This document shows, in pieces, positions 11,283-24,027 of a DNA stretch of 64,000 nt (position 1 is the stretch's first letter; the number at the start of each line of letters is the position of its first letter). Origin of the DNA: Nematostella vectensis (lineage: Eukaryota > Cnidaria > Anthozoa > Actiniaria > Edwardsiidae). The translations under genes and the position numbers were made by a program. The notes under the pieces are model-generated. The model was not told where the DNA came from. It made no database searches and saw only the letters and a list, made by a program, of their open reading frames with translations. The stretch is taken from assembly GCF_932526225.1 (NCBI RefSeq), contig NC_064040.1, positions 10,702,856 through 10,766,855 of the forward strand, written 5' to 3'.

Positions 11283-14274
11283 ATGAGCTCTATCGACATA
11301 AATGAGCAAGCACTTGAGAGGTACACGCAAGCTGTCGACACAAGAGTTCTAGGCATGAATGTCTCAGACGTACCCCAACTTGAAAAGCGTGCAACCGATG
11401 AAGCCACTGTGGGCAAAGAAGTGGCCGCAATTTCTAAAGCATATGAAACTATTTTGAGTAATATCGGAGAAGATAAAGACCGCCAAGGGCTACTTAAGAC
11501 CCCAGAAAGAGCGGCAAAGGCAATGCTGTATTTCACGAAAGGTTACGAAGAGAAAGTTCAAGGTAATTGAATCTGTAAAGTTGTGTTATCCTATCGGCTC
11601 ATACATGATTGCATCATTTGGAATAAAAATAGTTGATTAGCCAATCAAAATAGTCGCCACCCTTTACTCTGTATCTACTTGTATATGTTTCCGGCTCAAA
11701 TGGCTATAAGAGGCCTCTATCTCTGCATGTCCGGATATAAAACTGTTATCATCGCAATGGGTTCCCGGCAGAAGAGGGGATTATTTACTAAAGCATCACC
11801 GTTGATTATTTGCCTTTTTAGAGATTCTTAATGATGCAGTGTTTGATGAAGATCATGATGAGCTAGTCATTGTCAAAGACATTGAGATGTTTTCTTTGTG
11901 CGAGCACCATCTAGTTCCGTTTATGGGGAAGGTTTGTGATCGTGCTGTGCATAATATTTGTGAAGAATAACACTCTGATTCACAGCAGACACCCCTGACT
12001 TCAACTGATAAATAAGTTATAATGTTCTCACTACAGGGGTCATGAAGACGGGTGTACACATTTATGCGAATTTTGCAGTTAACTTCTTCTATGAATGGTA
12101 ACTTCTTGCAATTATGTTTCTTTGAATAAGAAAAATTATGGCAAAATATAGAATCGTCCTATATACCAGGGTTTATTTTTCAATTATGTTTATGACTCAA
12201 CAGCGAAATTTTCTATATTTTGCAATTGTTAATTATTGTTTATTATTTTATAGTGGCAAAATGCTATGATCCTCTATAGAAGGAGTTAACTGCGAAATTG
12301 CAAATGTGTTTTATCCACATGAAGACATAAAATTTCAAATTCTGGCTGTGATTCCCTTTTATTTTACAATTTATGGAGTAAATTAGGTCTAATTATGGAT
12401 CAAAGAAACCACATCACCAGTAGCAGATTTAGGGGGAGAAAGCCATATGTAAAAAATAAATTAACCCCTCCCCCCTTTGTCACTGAACCAAAACCCCCCT
12501 TTAGCAAAAAGCTAGAACCACCCCTTATCGCCCATTGTCATTGACATGTTTTATTTTATCTTTTTACATGTTTTAAGGGGGGGGGGGGGTGAATAGGTTT
12601 GCAGATCGGCGGATTCGGCCCCAAAATGCTCACAGATTACGGATTCTGATGATTATTTCAGCAGATTGGCGGATTTTGAAAATTCAGTGGATCACGGATC
12701 TGTTAACAACTTGGGTGCGGATTTCGGATATTAACTGCAGCTTTGACGGTCGAATTTTGAATTTTAATGAATTTCAATTGATGCTATTATTTATGTATCT
12801 GTCAAACCATGCGGGTTTAAAAATATCTGGATCCACAGATTTGCCCTGAAAATGTAGCAGATCGGCGATTTACATACCCTTATTCACACACCCCTTTAAG
12901 GTTTTGGAATCTAAGCCCATCTACCATCATTTGCTCAATCTGTGGGGAAGGGGGGTCAAATGAGCTTTTTAATAATACATAAAAATAATACATAAAATCC
13001 AGGGATTTGTGCTCTAATCACAGGTGCCTTCTCAATTTGACATATAGGCTTCACCCCAATAATTCTCAGTAAAAGGAATATTTGTGATAGTACCAAATGC
13101 ATAGCTAAACTAATAATTGTTTAATACTCGGTATTGTTCTCCAAAGGTGCATATTGGATATTTGCCAAACAAGAAAATTGTTGGATTGAGTAAGCTAGCA
13201 AGGTGAGTATTTTGAGACATGTTTAGATATGAAAGGTTCCAGTCTACAATACTAATCTAGAATTGCTTTATTTTTTACAGGCTTGTTGAAATGTTTAGCA
13301 GGAGATTACAAGGTGAATATTGCAAAATACCACTTAATGAGTCCTAATGTTGGTCTTAATTCTGTTCTTTTAAATCCCATTGTCTGAGCTGTATATTGTC
13401 ACCTAAATCTTACTCCTATCCACATTCTGGTGAACCAAATCCCAATTTCATCGACATTATATGTAGAATCCCACTTTCTGTTTTAATATTACAGGAACCA
13501 GAAAAAGAGGAATTTTATTAATATTTCTACAATAGCCCAGGTTTTAGTTTTGTTTCTTCTTTTTTTAGTCCAAGAAAGGCTCACCAAACAGATTGCCATG
13601 GCGATTGTCGAGGCTGTCAATCCAGCAGGAGTGGGTGTTGTCATAGAGGCAAAGTAAGTACAAACAGTCAATAGATATGGTTAGCGTACATATCAAGCTT
13701 GCAAAGATGTGAACAAAAATGTGAGCAGCTTTCTTTTATTGAAAATTCTCTGCTCAATCATGTCCAAAAATATCCTTCCTTTCTCCCTAATTCCAAACAG
13801 CTGCAAGGTTTCTGACTGCAGATCTTGTTGTAGACTTTATGAGTGCTGTAAGTGCTGGCCAGTGTAAAATTAGTATGTTGTCATTTTTTAGGCTTATTAT
13901 AACAGGCACCCTTGAGATGAAAGAACATGTCTTGTTATTTATATGGAGCTGTCAACTTATTGGAGGTTACACGTTATAGAGTTTGACAAATAAAGATTTA
14001 CAAATCAGGATTTTATGGAATTATATTGAGCTGTCAGCTTATTGAAGGTTATGTTCACAGTAAGAGTTTGACAAAAGATTTACAAATCAAGATATTATGG
14101 AATTCTATGATTATATATTATTTTTTGTTTCATTTTAGACACATGTGTATGGTGATGAGGGGCGTGCAGAAACCAAGTAGTGAAACAGTCACTAGTTGTA
14201 TGTTAGGAGTTCTAAGAGAAGACCCTAGATCAAGGGACGAATTCCTGACTCTCATTCATAAAAGAAAATTATAA
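11283..14274 (+). CDS. GCH1: GTP cyclohydrolase I, complete, 6 exons
   Basis: Converts GTP to 7,8-dihydroneopterin triphosphate, the first and usually rate-limiting step of tetrahydrobiopterin synthesis; a cytosolic decamer in known cases. Exons: 11283-11562, 11822-11931, 13147-13202, 13281-13312, 13569-13653, 14139-14274. They sum to 699 nt, giving 232 residues with no internal stop. Family landmarks: the helix [24 protein letters not shown] with the zinc-binding Cys and His; [36 protein letters not shown] with the third zinc ligand; and the C-terminus [14 protein letters not shown]. The N-terminal extension of about 45 residues before the catalytic core is normal for animal enzymes, where it takes part in regulation. 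All expected active-site segments are present, so it is probably functional. No other pterin gene is nearby. Confidence 0.97.
13946..14108 (+). repeat. Tandem duplication in GCH1 intron 5
   Basis: About 80 bp beginning GAGCTGTCAACTTATTGGAG is repeated directly as GAGCTGTCAGCTTATTGAAG at 14027, with roughly 10-15% divergence. It ends about 30 bp before the exon 6 acceptor. Confidence 0.7.
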
Positions 14275-14344
14275 TGAAATGTAACATTCTAAATCAATTT
14301 ACAATCAATGCATAATGTTCATTTAAAGTTTTTTCATGAGTGGG

Positions 14345-14350
14345 AATAAA
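14345..14350 (+). terminator. Likely GCH1 polyadenylation signal
   Basis: AATAAA lies about 70 bp after the GCH1 stop and is followed by T-rich sequence. The 14275-14797 gap between the convergent GCH1 and zinc-finger genes is AT-rich and holds no other feature I can support. Confidence 0.5.
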
Positions 14351-14797
14351 AATCATCTTTTATAATCTTGACTTATTTTTGTTTACAGTGTTAGAAGTAA
14401 TGTTTTTTTGTCATTTTCTAAATTTCATTTTAATTTAAATAACCTATATTTTCCTATACAAGATTTGAACCTTTTAATTATATATATAATTATTTTTATG
14501 CGTGTCATGATTTTTTTGGGAAAAGTCCATGCAGGTCTAATCTTGAAAACCTGAAAATTGGAATAGAATATGCATAATTTTGCTATTACATTTTGTTGCC
14601 CCGACATTAGGAAAACATTTTGAACCCAGGGTTAGCTTTGATGATGCTATTACAGTTAATTATTTTTTGATCTCTTAGCATTGCTTCAGCAAATGGAAAC
14701 TTAAGATTACACCCATTTGTGAGATAATCCATTGTGAATCCGTCTATGATTGACTAACATTTTCTTTGAAGTACACACTTCAGGACAGTCCAAGCAT

Positions 14798-15775
14798 CTA
14801 GGGTTTTTCCAGCTTATGGACCCTCATATGAGCAGACAAACTTCCACGAATAGAGTAAGCTTTCCCACAGATCTCACACTCATATGGTTTCTCACCAACA
14901 TGACTTCGCAAATGATCCTCTAAATTTTTCAAGTCAGCATATGATTTTTTACAAACATTGCACTGATGCTTCCCTGCATTGTGTCTTGAAATATGCTGTT
15001 TCAAATCACATTTAGTCTTAAATGTTTTCTGGCAATTGTTACATGTATATGGTCTTATGTTAGAGTGTACTGTTCGCAAGTGGCGATTCCTATTTGCATG
15101 GCAGTTGAAACCCTGACCACAAACCTCACAGAGAAATGGTTTACACCCAGTGTGTATTCTCTTATGCCGGATAAGATCACTGGTTCCTCTAAATTGTTTG
15201 CCACAGGTTTCACACTCATATGGTTTCTCTTGTGTGTGCTTGCGCATATGTACTTTCAACTTTGATGGGGTATCAAATTCCTTTTCACAGAGGTGGCAGC
15301 GGTTGGGGTTTCTCTCCTGGTGGACTTTCCTGTGTTTTTCTAGACTAGAATAAAACACAAACTCTTTCTCACAAATGTCACACCCAAACTTTTTTTTATG
15401 GGTCTCCATGTGTTTAGCAAGTCGTTCTGGAGTAGCCATGTCTTTGCCGCAATTTCCACACATGCATTGACTATTGCTTGTCACCTGGGCATGAGCAAGG
15501 GTTTTCAAATGTCGAGTAAGACCCCATTTCTTTCCAAATGTTGTCTTACAAACATCACAGTAATACCTCTTTCTTCTCTTGATTTTCTTATTGCCATTTG
15601 GAATTAAATATTCTTGTAAATAATCATTTATATAATACTCCTGGTCTTCAATTTCTGCAGTTTCCTGATTTGGATTGGTATTTTTTCTATCCTCAGAGTG
15701 TGATTTCAGTATTTGTGCTGTCTTCTCTTGAGTATTGTCATCTGAGTTTGCCTTTTCGATTTTGATCTGAGACAT
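14798..15775 (-). CDS. C2H2 zinc-finger protein, nine fingers
   Basis: Single-exon reading frame of about 325 residues from the first ATG (MSQIKIEKA). An acidic and Gln/Asn-rich N-terminus of about 65 residues is followed by a basic patch (KKIKRRKRYY) and nine C2H2 fingers almost to the C-terminus. Examples are YYCDVCKTTFGKKWGL, YECETCGKQFRGTSDLIRHK and YECEICGKAYSIRGSLSAH. Linkers such as HTQEKPYEC and HVGEKPYEC are classic, so sequence-specific DNA binding is likely. No KRAB, BTB or SCAN domain is present. The open frame continues upstream to a good acceptor (TTTCAG, exon edge 15808), so an upstream exon may add residues or 5' UTR. Targets cannot be predicted. Confidence 0.88.
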   Translation of the reverse strand: MSQIKIEKANSDDNTQEKTAQILKSHSEDRKNTNPNQETAEIEDQEYYINDYLQEYLIPNGNKKIKRRKRYYCDVCKTTFGKKWGLTRHLKTLAHAQVTSNSQCMCGNCGKDMATPERLAKHMETHKKKFGCDICEKEFVFYSSLEKHRKVHQERNPNRCHLCEKEFDTPSKLKVHMRKHTQEKPYECETCGKQFRGTSDLIRHKRIHTGCKPFLCEVCGQGFNCHANRNRHLRTVHSNIRPYTCNNCQKTFKTKCDLKQHISRHNAGKHQCNVCKKSYADLKNLEDHLRSHVGEKPYECEICGKAYSIRGSLSAHMRVHKLEKP

Positions 15776-15808
15776 ATTTTCATTACACTTGCCATTCTTG
15801 CTCAAATT

Positions 15809-16552
15809 CTGAAATGTTTTCCAACAAAAAAATTCATGTCAACCAAATCCTAACAAAAAATGCTGTTTTTTGGAAGTTTTATTTTGCCCCCCCCCCCCCA
15901 CACACACACACATACATACCCCCTATATATATGAATGAATATAGGAATGACCAAACATAAAGGCTCTTAGCGCTTTACTCCTGATTTTGCTGATTCCATT
16001 TTCAAGCATTGAATTTTTGGCTGCAATGCTGTACTGTTTTCAAGCTTTCTTCTGTGGCCGACTCTGATTTGATTTATACTTGAAATTAGGACGTGACAGT
16101 CATTCATACAGGGCTGAAGTCAAAAGTTTTCAGCACTCCTCCTACCCTCCCCCCAAAAATAAAAATAAATAGTGAGATAGAGAGGCCCAGGGGGGTTCTT
16201 CCCATGTCGACCTGATAGGGATGCTCGTCGTATTTGTTAGGGGTCAAAATCGGACCTCAGGTATTTTTGAGGGGGTATTTGAGAGAAAATAGGCTTTTCT
16301 ACTAGAAATGGTTATTTTCAGGGGTTCGCAGAAAGAGGCGCTATGAGCCAACGTTTTCTAAAATGTATTATACTTCCAACTTCTAAACAAAGCACTTAAA
16401 AAATTGTCATTTGCCATTCTGTTATACAATAGAATACTTAAACCTGCATTTTGGTATTTTTAGGGGTATTTTTTTCACTTCCTGACGAGCATCCAGTTAA
16501 GTTACCCTCCCATTGAATTCCCAATACCTCCCTCCACACTCTTACTTAGATC
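15809..16552. other. Intergenic or 5' intron of the zinc-finger gene
   Basis: C-run and CA-rich patch at 15890-15914. The phrase GGGGTATTTTTGAGGGGG recurs in degenerate form near 16255-16285 and 16455-16475. No coding exon supported. Confidence 0.4.
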
Positions 16553-16693
16553 AGATGGAGACCGGTCTTCATCATTCTCAGCATTATTGTGTCTTACCGT
16601 GTTATTTGACAGCCGATACTCATTTGTTATCGAATTATGGTAAAACAGGATTATTCCCGAATCATCTTTGTAAGCATTCCATTTGAAGTCCAT
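16553..16693 (-). CDS. Possible coding exon with WW-like sequence
   Basis: A short open frame starts MDFKWNAYKDDSGIILFYHN and reaches a strong donor (CTAA|GTAAGAG). The spacing W-x7-G-x3-FYHNSITNE resembles the first half of a WW domain, but the second tryptophan and the proline are not visible. The donor phase (1) does not match the phase-0 acceptor of the zinc-finger exon, so the two cannot simply be joined. It may be an exon of another gene or chance. Confidence 0.25.
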
Positions 16694-18378
16694 AAAAAAG
16701 CTTGAAGAAAGAAAAATGTAAGAATTAGATTAAAATTCAGCCATCTATTGGACATGCAAGAAAGGAGCGGCAAATGCGAATGCAAATAACCAATCAAACA
16801 AAACTAGAATCCAATACGATTGACGATTACATAGTAACTATATGATTGATGTGGTGCTTCGGTATAACAATTTATGAAAAGTATAAACTATTAAATGAAA
16901 TACACAGGAGAGACGTGGCATCTCTTTCAAGGTAAGAATCGATTTAACAAAGCTCATTGTTCAATTTTTTTTTTATAACACAGTGATCCTTAACACAATT
17001 AGCTGATTTTTTCCATTGTAACATGCCGTTTACAGTTATATCACTATTATCTATGTGTACTGATAATTATGAGAAACGCAAAGCTTTTTTTACGCAAACA
17101 GCATGGCCATCCATGGAGAACACGATGCCTTCAAAAGAAGATATTCTAATTCTGGCATAATAAGGTCCATGAATTATTCAACGTTTTGAATCTAAATACA
17201 GTTGTAAATGGAAGTTCTCCTTTCTTACCTCTTCCTGGATAGTTCTTGCTAACCAACAAGCGAAAGGTACAGCAAACAAATAAACACACGACACGACACG
17301 ACACCAAACAAATAAAATGTTCACAGACGCCGGATATTCAACAGTGGGTGGTGAGGGTGGTGGGAACTCTGACGGGAAGGACCACAGGAAGCCCAGGCTC
17401 TGTCAATGACTCCCACTCTCCCACTATAGAAAGAAGGAGTAGATAGAGGGAATTCTAAATTTCACCGAACAGCGCAAAAGCGGCCTCAAATGCGCTCTAA
17501 ATTGCTTAAACTACAACTACTACATCAAATTGGATTGAATTTATTACATTTTTATGGAAGAATACTAGCACAAAGTAACAACTCCTTATGTTCTCTTTTA
17601 ACGGTCAATGGAGCCGGTCGGTTCAAATTACTCATTGACAGAGCCTGGGCTACCTGTGGAAGGACTTGACCGATGCTGTCTTTTTTTCGCGATAGGGGAG
17701 GGGAGGGGGGAAGGTCACGCACGAAAAACGCCCCTTCTGGTCATTTCCTCGATGTCCTTGGGGAGAAGGGGGGGGGGGGGGGGTACATGCCCCCAGTAGT
17801 TTTAGGTGGACCTATTTTTTGAAATTTTATCCTGCCCCTCTACACAATAAATACTTTTCTGTAAAGGAAAATTGAATTTGTATTAGGCACTGTGGAGACC
17901 AGCGGACTGGCGGATCTAGTGTTTGCTTGACCCTTTGGGGTTTACTTTATATCAACAGGGGCTCATAAGTACTTATGAGCCCCTGATATCAACGATAGTC
18001 GTGCACACCAACTAGAGAGGATTGAATTATTCATCTCCAAGAAGGCATACTGTATCATCCTGTGCCCTTCAAAAAACTACAAGTCTCGAATTTTCTGGCC
18101 ACTAACTAGGCACGTCGGAGGGGAAAATTCTTTGTATGGTATTTTTCTCACAACATGACAAATTGAACAGCATCACACAGCTCGGTATATCGGCGCGCGG
18201 TATTCCTGTGGGTCTGCTCCTTTCTGCCGCTGGACAAACTTGCAGACTCGTAATTCCTTTATCTGTTATGATTGCTTGATAAAAAAAATTCCCGCCACAG
18301 TTTTGAATTTCCTACAACCCTTTGCAAGGCATTCTTGTCCTGTTTTGATATATTTGGCACGTCAGTAGCATTCAAGAA
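16694..18378. other. Intergenic; upstream of MAP10-like gene
   Basis: Contains ACACG-type simple sequence at 17282-17306, G runs at 17697-17710 and 17767-17783, and a 30-bp perfect palindrome at 17956-17985. No gene supported. The MAP10-like start codon follows directly at 18379. Confidence 0.4.
17956..17985. repeat. Perfect 30-bp palindrome
   Basis: CAGGGGCTCATAAGT is followed with no spacer by its exact reverse complement ACTTATGAGCCCCTG. It lies about 400 bp upstream of the MAP10-like start codon. Confidence 0.85.
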
Positions 18379-21300
18379 ATGTCAGAGAGTTTATTCTCCC
18401 TCGAAGTTCACGTAGAAAGCGTACAGAACTTGAAAGTTTCTTGCTCGATTCCTGCAATCACTTACAGACTTCTCGACTTCCCAACTTTGATCATTCATCA
18501 TGTCTCTCCTCTTACAGTTGACAAACTCCGGGAAAAAGCAAAGCTAGCCAACCTAGGAAAGAACACTGCTTTCCCAGAGCTAAGGGATCGCTTCGGAAAT
18601 GTGCCATTTAACAAGGGGAAATCATGCTTGTTCAGAATGAACGTAGAAGATTTGCACCAGAAACTTCAGGTGACTCCGATCTATGTGATGCTAGTCGACG
18701 TTTGGCCGAAAAAGCCTAAACTAATAGGAAGTACAACGATCCCACTAAAGAGATCCATTGACAGGATTATAGATGACGTTAAGAAAAATGGAGTATCTGT
18801 ACCTTCCTTCTCAAAAGAGGAAAATAAATTTGATATCTTTAATTTGATGGGGAGTAAAGTTGGGAAAGCTGTTCTGGGAGTTAGACTGTTGAGTCTTGGA
18901 GGATCTCTTATCCCACATATCCCTACTGGTGCAATAGTTAGGAGAGAAGATAATAAGGATTATACTTCTGTGCCAGAGCCGCCAGATGAGGAGCCAATAA
19001 AGAGTGATGAGGAAGAGAATAGTGTTGCTAGCAATTTTTTACTGAAACCGTCAGAGGTTGAGAAGCAGAATTCTGAGACTCAAACGGAAAGAAAGCCAGC
19101 AAAATATCCAAAGCCAGTTAAAAGGGAAACCTTGATTAGTGAAGATGTACTTATAACTAACACAGTTTGCCCACCTCCCTTGTTTTACAACATAAAATCT
19201 CACACAGAAAATAATGCTTCAAGAGAGAGGATAGCAAAGCGAAGAGAATATAGGGATCATGATGAAGAATGTGGTGATGATGACGATGATGATGATGACA
19301 GAGATAGCAAAATGTGTAGATCTGTCATGATACAAACTGAACCTACCACTGATGATCATGAGAAACCAGAGCTTGCTCATACAAATGTCAAACTCAATAA
19401 TTTTCCATTGCTGAATGCCCTTGTAAAGGAGTTGTCACAATTACACACTGAAACACCTACTGCACACAAAGAACCTAATTTACCAGCCATGGAACTGAAT
19501 AAAAAAATTCTAGCAACACCAAGAGCATGTACAGCATGTATTGCTTCACAGGCATCTGATAAAAAGAAGAAACCAAAAAGGCCTCATTCTGTGCCATCTT
19601 CTCAATCAAAACCAAAAAGTGTTGTAGGGTTACAGAAAAAGGTGAAGTTTAAAAAGACCAATTTGACATATGGTATGACAAGAACTCAGCTTATGAGGCT
19701 AGAGAGAAACAAGAACAGTAGGTTACCTGAGAATGCCAGCATTCCTGCAACTAGAGTGAACATGAACAGTAAGTTACCTGAGAATGCAGGCATGCATACA
19801 GGAAGAGGGATAAAGAAAATGGTAACAGAGGGAAGGAATGATCTTCATGGTGGGAGAAACATGGACTTTGGTGCTACTCATGGTGTCTTTCCCAGAATGG
19901 AAGGTGAAAAACAAAGGCTTCAAAGAGATATCTTATTGTTGGTCACACAAAAATATCTTATTGTTGGTCACACACAAAAAAAGATTTGACATAATACTTG
20001 CCCTGGGGGCTCATGCAATTATGATACTTTTTGAAAAACTCACTTGTGCAAATTTATCTCGAATGAACTCGAAACTGTATGATTACTGTACCTGTACTAG
20101 ATATAGAGCCTATTCATTGAACAAAATGGTTATCAGCCAGAATTCAGCTGGCTAATACAATTCATAAAATACAAATCATGAAATTTTGCCTCTGTAAAAA
20201 TCTGATGGAGTACAGTATTGTTCACAGGTAAAGAATAATGCAAAGTACTTTTTTTTTGCAGATGGCGGTGCCAAACTTCAAACAACAAAACAAAACACCT
20301 TTCAAATCAGCGATATCCCCACAGGAACAGTGGTCTTAGGACAGGGAAGGGAGCAACTTGTGTCTCCTGGTGTGGAGTACAGTTGTGCTGATAGTGGAGT
20401 GAAAAGAAACAGTCTGGAGATTAGCCTTCCTCAAGTAGAAAACCAAGGTACAGTATGTGACAGACAGACAGTTTGTGGACAGGTAGACGCTTGGGCAGAC
20501 AGCTAGAAAGAGGGGCTTTCTAGCCACCTCAATATAAACCCTTTCGGGTAAGGTTGCACTTCAGAATCCATGCATCATAACAAGTATTGCTTCACTTGAA
20601 TGACTGTATCCTGGTCTCTGGAAGCCATGTGATTGTTTAAAAGGGACAAAAACAAGAATTCTACAACTCTCCAAAAGTTTTTATTTATGCTTATTTGCTC
20701 ATTTATTTGATAACCAGGAAACCCTGAGGGTTACCAAACATACAGTAGATTCTCACTTCTCAGAGTGCAAACCTATTTGAAATAGGTGTATAAATAGGGG
20801 AAGATAATAGTAAATTGCTGATCCCCATGTGACAAATAATGGTGGACCATTTTGCAAACGGCAGTAACATAGACTCATCTTTCAAGGACTGTCCTCATGC
20901 TACAGCGCAGCTATAATAATAAACACAATTTAATTTCCTGGATTAATCGCCACATGAACTCTGTGGTTCTAAGCTCTCCCAAGTTACCACTACGTCAATG
21001 AGAATTTACAACCAGTTCCCATGCTCACCACATTTGGAGCTCACCAACATATTATTTTCCATTGCTCATGAGCTGTCGTAAGTGACAACCAAAAATTTCA
21101 TCGTCAACTTATCACTGAACACCACTAATTATTATATTTCATGAAATTTTTATAACATACTTAAGAAATGCAATTATGTTGGGAAAAATGCTTTTTTACA
21201 GTTTATAGTTCAACATTAAAATAGATTAAAATTAACGAAGCAGACACTAGTAGTAGACCCAGGATTCCAGTGATAGAAGTGTCTTTTAAGTTAGGGGTTT

Positions 21301-22017
21301 TTGTGGTATTACAAACATGCTTAGCGTCATGTCTTCACCCTAGAATACAGCATTGCATGCTCAACATAAAAAAGTTACTTATAAGTACTAAATCAAATCA
21401 TGTTTGCTAATTTAATTATTTTTCTTGTCCTTTCAGACTCAGATGACAGCATTGATGACATCAACAAAAGCTCTGGAAGTGAGACAAAGCAATCCCAGCC
21501 CCACCCCTTACAGGATCCTGATTATTCCCACACAGGTATCCCAAGAGAACCAAGCCAGGAGTCTGACTTCCTACCAGCAGTTGACCGATCCAGGACATCT
21601 ACTGCACTCTCAATGTACTCTGATGACTTTGAGGCAGTGCAAGGCTCTGATTCTAGGTCTAATAGTGTCTCGTCCAGATCTTCCTATCATTCTGTCATAT
21701 CACAAGCCTCAAAGACCAGGATTGAGCCTGTGAGATCTACTCAAAGCCCTCTGAAAGTCCAACAACAGAGAAAACATTTGACGATGGGTCAGGGGTTTGC
21801 AGCTAGTGGCTCTTCTATTCAAGACAGCTCCTCTAATGAGAGGGAAGTATTTGTGGATTCCTTAGAGGTGAATCCGGGAGTGACCTTACAGGACGAAGAT
21901 TCCAGGAACTCTCCTGGCTTAGACAATGAAATGATGTCTAGGGAATCGGCTTGTTTGGACGATGCAATGTTTTCTGACGAATTTCACTCTGTTGGTAGTA
22001 GTGGGAACGAACTTTAA
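18379..22017 (+). CDS. MAP10: MAP10-like microtubule-associated protein, 3 exons
   Basis: Exons 18379-19903, 20262-20447 and 21437-22017 join in phase to 763 residues. The N-terminal 190 residues resemble MAP10 as I know it: SLFSLEVHVESVQNLK, YRLLDFPTLIIH, FNKGKSCLFRMNVEDLH, PIYVMLVDVWPKKPKLIGS and GVRLLSLGGSLIPHIPTG. This region is C2-like. The rest is low-complexity: an acidic run of about 8 Asp near residue 305, Lys-rich segments (DKKKKPKRPHS), and a Ser-rich tail with YSDDFEAVQGS, like the short conserved tail motif of MAP10. Vertebrate MAP10 binds and stabilises microtubules and acts in cytokinesis. Intron 1 starts with a local duplication of ATATCTTATTGTTGGTCACAC. AATAAA at 22290 may be the poly(A) signal. 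Confidence 0.8.
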
Positions 22018-22289
22018 GTTGAATAGTATCTGTCGTCTTAGACATTGAAACTCCACCCAACATTAATGATGAGGTGAGGTCTAAGGCACAGCTGGCTTTG
22101 ATGATGCAGCTTGTAGAATACCCCAAAATCCAGAACCTTGAATATGCCTTGTTTATCACAAACCCTAGCCTAGCGTGTTTTTACTGCAGAACATGGTAGA
22201 GTATGTATATAATCCAAGATTTTGAAAAGTTTAGAATTAGATGCTATGCATGTGAATTCATCTGCAGCATAATCTTGCCAGTTGGCCAC

Positions 22290-22295
22290 AATAAA
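22290..22295 (+). terminator. Candidate poly(A) signal of the MAP10-like gene
   Basis: AATAAA about 270 bp after the stop codon; no nearer canonical signal was seen. Confidence 0.35.
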
Positions 22296-22904
22296 ACTGA
22301 AAATACACTTTGTCGACATGACGGAAAAACCTGGAGAGCGAACAATTCCAGATAGAGAGAGAAGACACAATTTCTTCAGGCTATAGGCTCCTCATATTAC
22401 GGACTGATTTTTAAAACACAAATAATATGACGCTGAAGTGCACATAACCAGATTTTGGCTTTTTAAGATATTTTTTCCTTAATCATCATTGCCCTGTGTA
22501 TCAGCTCAGGGACGAAAAGCTCAAATTTTAATGACACTTTAGGAAAAGTCGCATCAATTTAAAAAAAGTCACACTTGATATTTTGTTTGCTATAAGTTTC
22601 TAAGAAATCAGGGAAATTCTCCGCCTTATTCGATGTGAAATGGGCTTATTTGAAGCGTCACGTCATGTTTTTCCGCATGTCCACATTGTCACATTGGTCA
22701 CTTGTATTCTAATTTGACGTCAAATTTCTGTTGCCCTCAACAGTATACTACACAATCTTATTATTTTTGTCACCAGAGAGTTCTTAGATTCAATAATGCG
22801 ATTTTGTGGCCACTCAAAGAGGGGTAATAATAAATACAAAAAATGCATTTGGGATTGAAAATGCTTTGCATTCATGAGTTAAAAAACCCTGTGTTTTTAT
22901 TGAT

Positions 22905-23250
22905 GGAGGGGATGGGGTGCACATGGGGGGTGGGGTGCATGAAGAGGGTGGGGTGCATGAAGGGGGTGGGGTGCACATGGGGGGTGGGATGCACATGGGG
23001 GGTGGGGTGCATGAAGAGGGTGGGGTGCACATGGGGGATGGGATGTACATGGGGGGTGGGGTGCATGAAGGGGGTGGGATGCATGGGAGTTGGGATGCAC
23101 AAGGGGATGGGATGCACAAGGGGGTGGGGTGCATGAGGGGGTGAGGTACATGAGGGGGTGGAGTGCATGAAGGGGATGGGATGCACATGGGGGGTGGGTT
23201 GCATGAAGGCAGTGGGGTGTATGAGGGGGTGAGGTACATGACGGGGTGGG
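22905..23250 (+). repeat. GC-rich minisatellite (GGGGTGGGGTGCATGAAG type)
   Basis: About 18 units of 17-22 bp alternate GGTGGGGTGCATGAAG and GGTGGGATGCACATGG variants. Both strands have long open frames here, but they only reflect the repeat composition and are not genes. Confidence 0.9.
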
Positions 23251-23968
23251 GTTCAAGCTCCCCCTGTACCCTCGCATAACCATGTGCCTGTCTGTTTACC
23301 AGTATTCTGCCCTATAAAAATCCTACCCTGGCCTCCTTTAGTATAATACTCTTTTTCTTGGTAACAACGTCCAGCCTGCGCTATCACCAAATTTTGAGAA
23401 TATGCCGGGGCTCAGCAGCAAAATATTGTTTTGTTATTGTTCTAAAATGCATAATAATAATGAAAATTGTTCATAATGATAACTCTAAACATTATTACTA
23501 TTAATCATTTGTGTAATTTTATCTTCATAATAATTCATCGAGTTCTATATTTTTATATACACTTGAATTTAATAACATCCTTAAGAACATTTTCAGACAC
23601 CAAAAAATGCTTCAAACACAAGAACGGCCTAGCTTCAACTGAGAATTAGACTCACTTATATTATCGTATATATATTGAAAAGTGAGTTTATTGACTTCAA
23701 CAAACAAATGTTGAGAGTTTCGAAAGGAGCGCCGTACTTTCGAGTTTCTAAAAACCTAAGTAAATATTATCTCCTACTTCTACGAAAATACCGTGACTTT
23801 CGAATACAAAGAAAGAAGCTATTGAATAGATGTTGACTTTCCAATCTTGGTATCCAAACTTAGCGGAAGAAGCAAAAGACAAGTGAATCTTCAAGATGCA
23901 AGGGTACTTTTTAAAATACTTTTTTTTTGTTATCTAAACGAGGGGGGCGTAAGGGTTTGCATTGATGT

Positions 23969-24027
23969 GGTTTTGCCTTAAATCTGACGGTTTTGCCTTA
24001 AATCTGACGGTTTTGCCTTAAATCTGC
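23969..24027 (+). repeat. 20-bp unit repeated three times
   Basis: GGTTTTGCCTTAAATCTGAC starts at 23969, 23989 and 24009, essentially identical. Confidence 0.9.

Noticed and set aside
11252-11536. Minus-strand 94-codon frame
   Set aside because: It is antisense to GCH1 exon 1, whose protein is unambiguous.
14993-15607. Plus-strand frames across the zinc-finger gene
   Set aside because: They are antisense shadows of the C2H2 finger array.
22814-23283. Pro/His-rich and Gly/His-rich open frames on both strands
   Set aside because: They are translations of a GC-rich minisatellite with no splice or start context.
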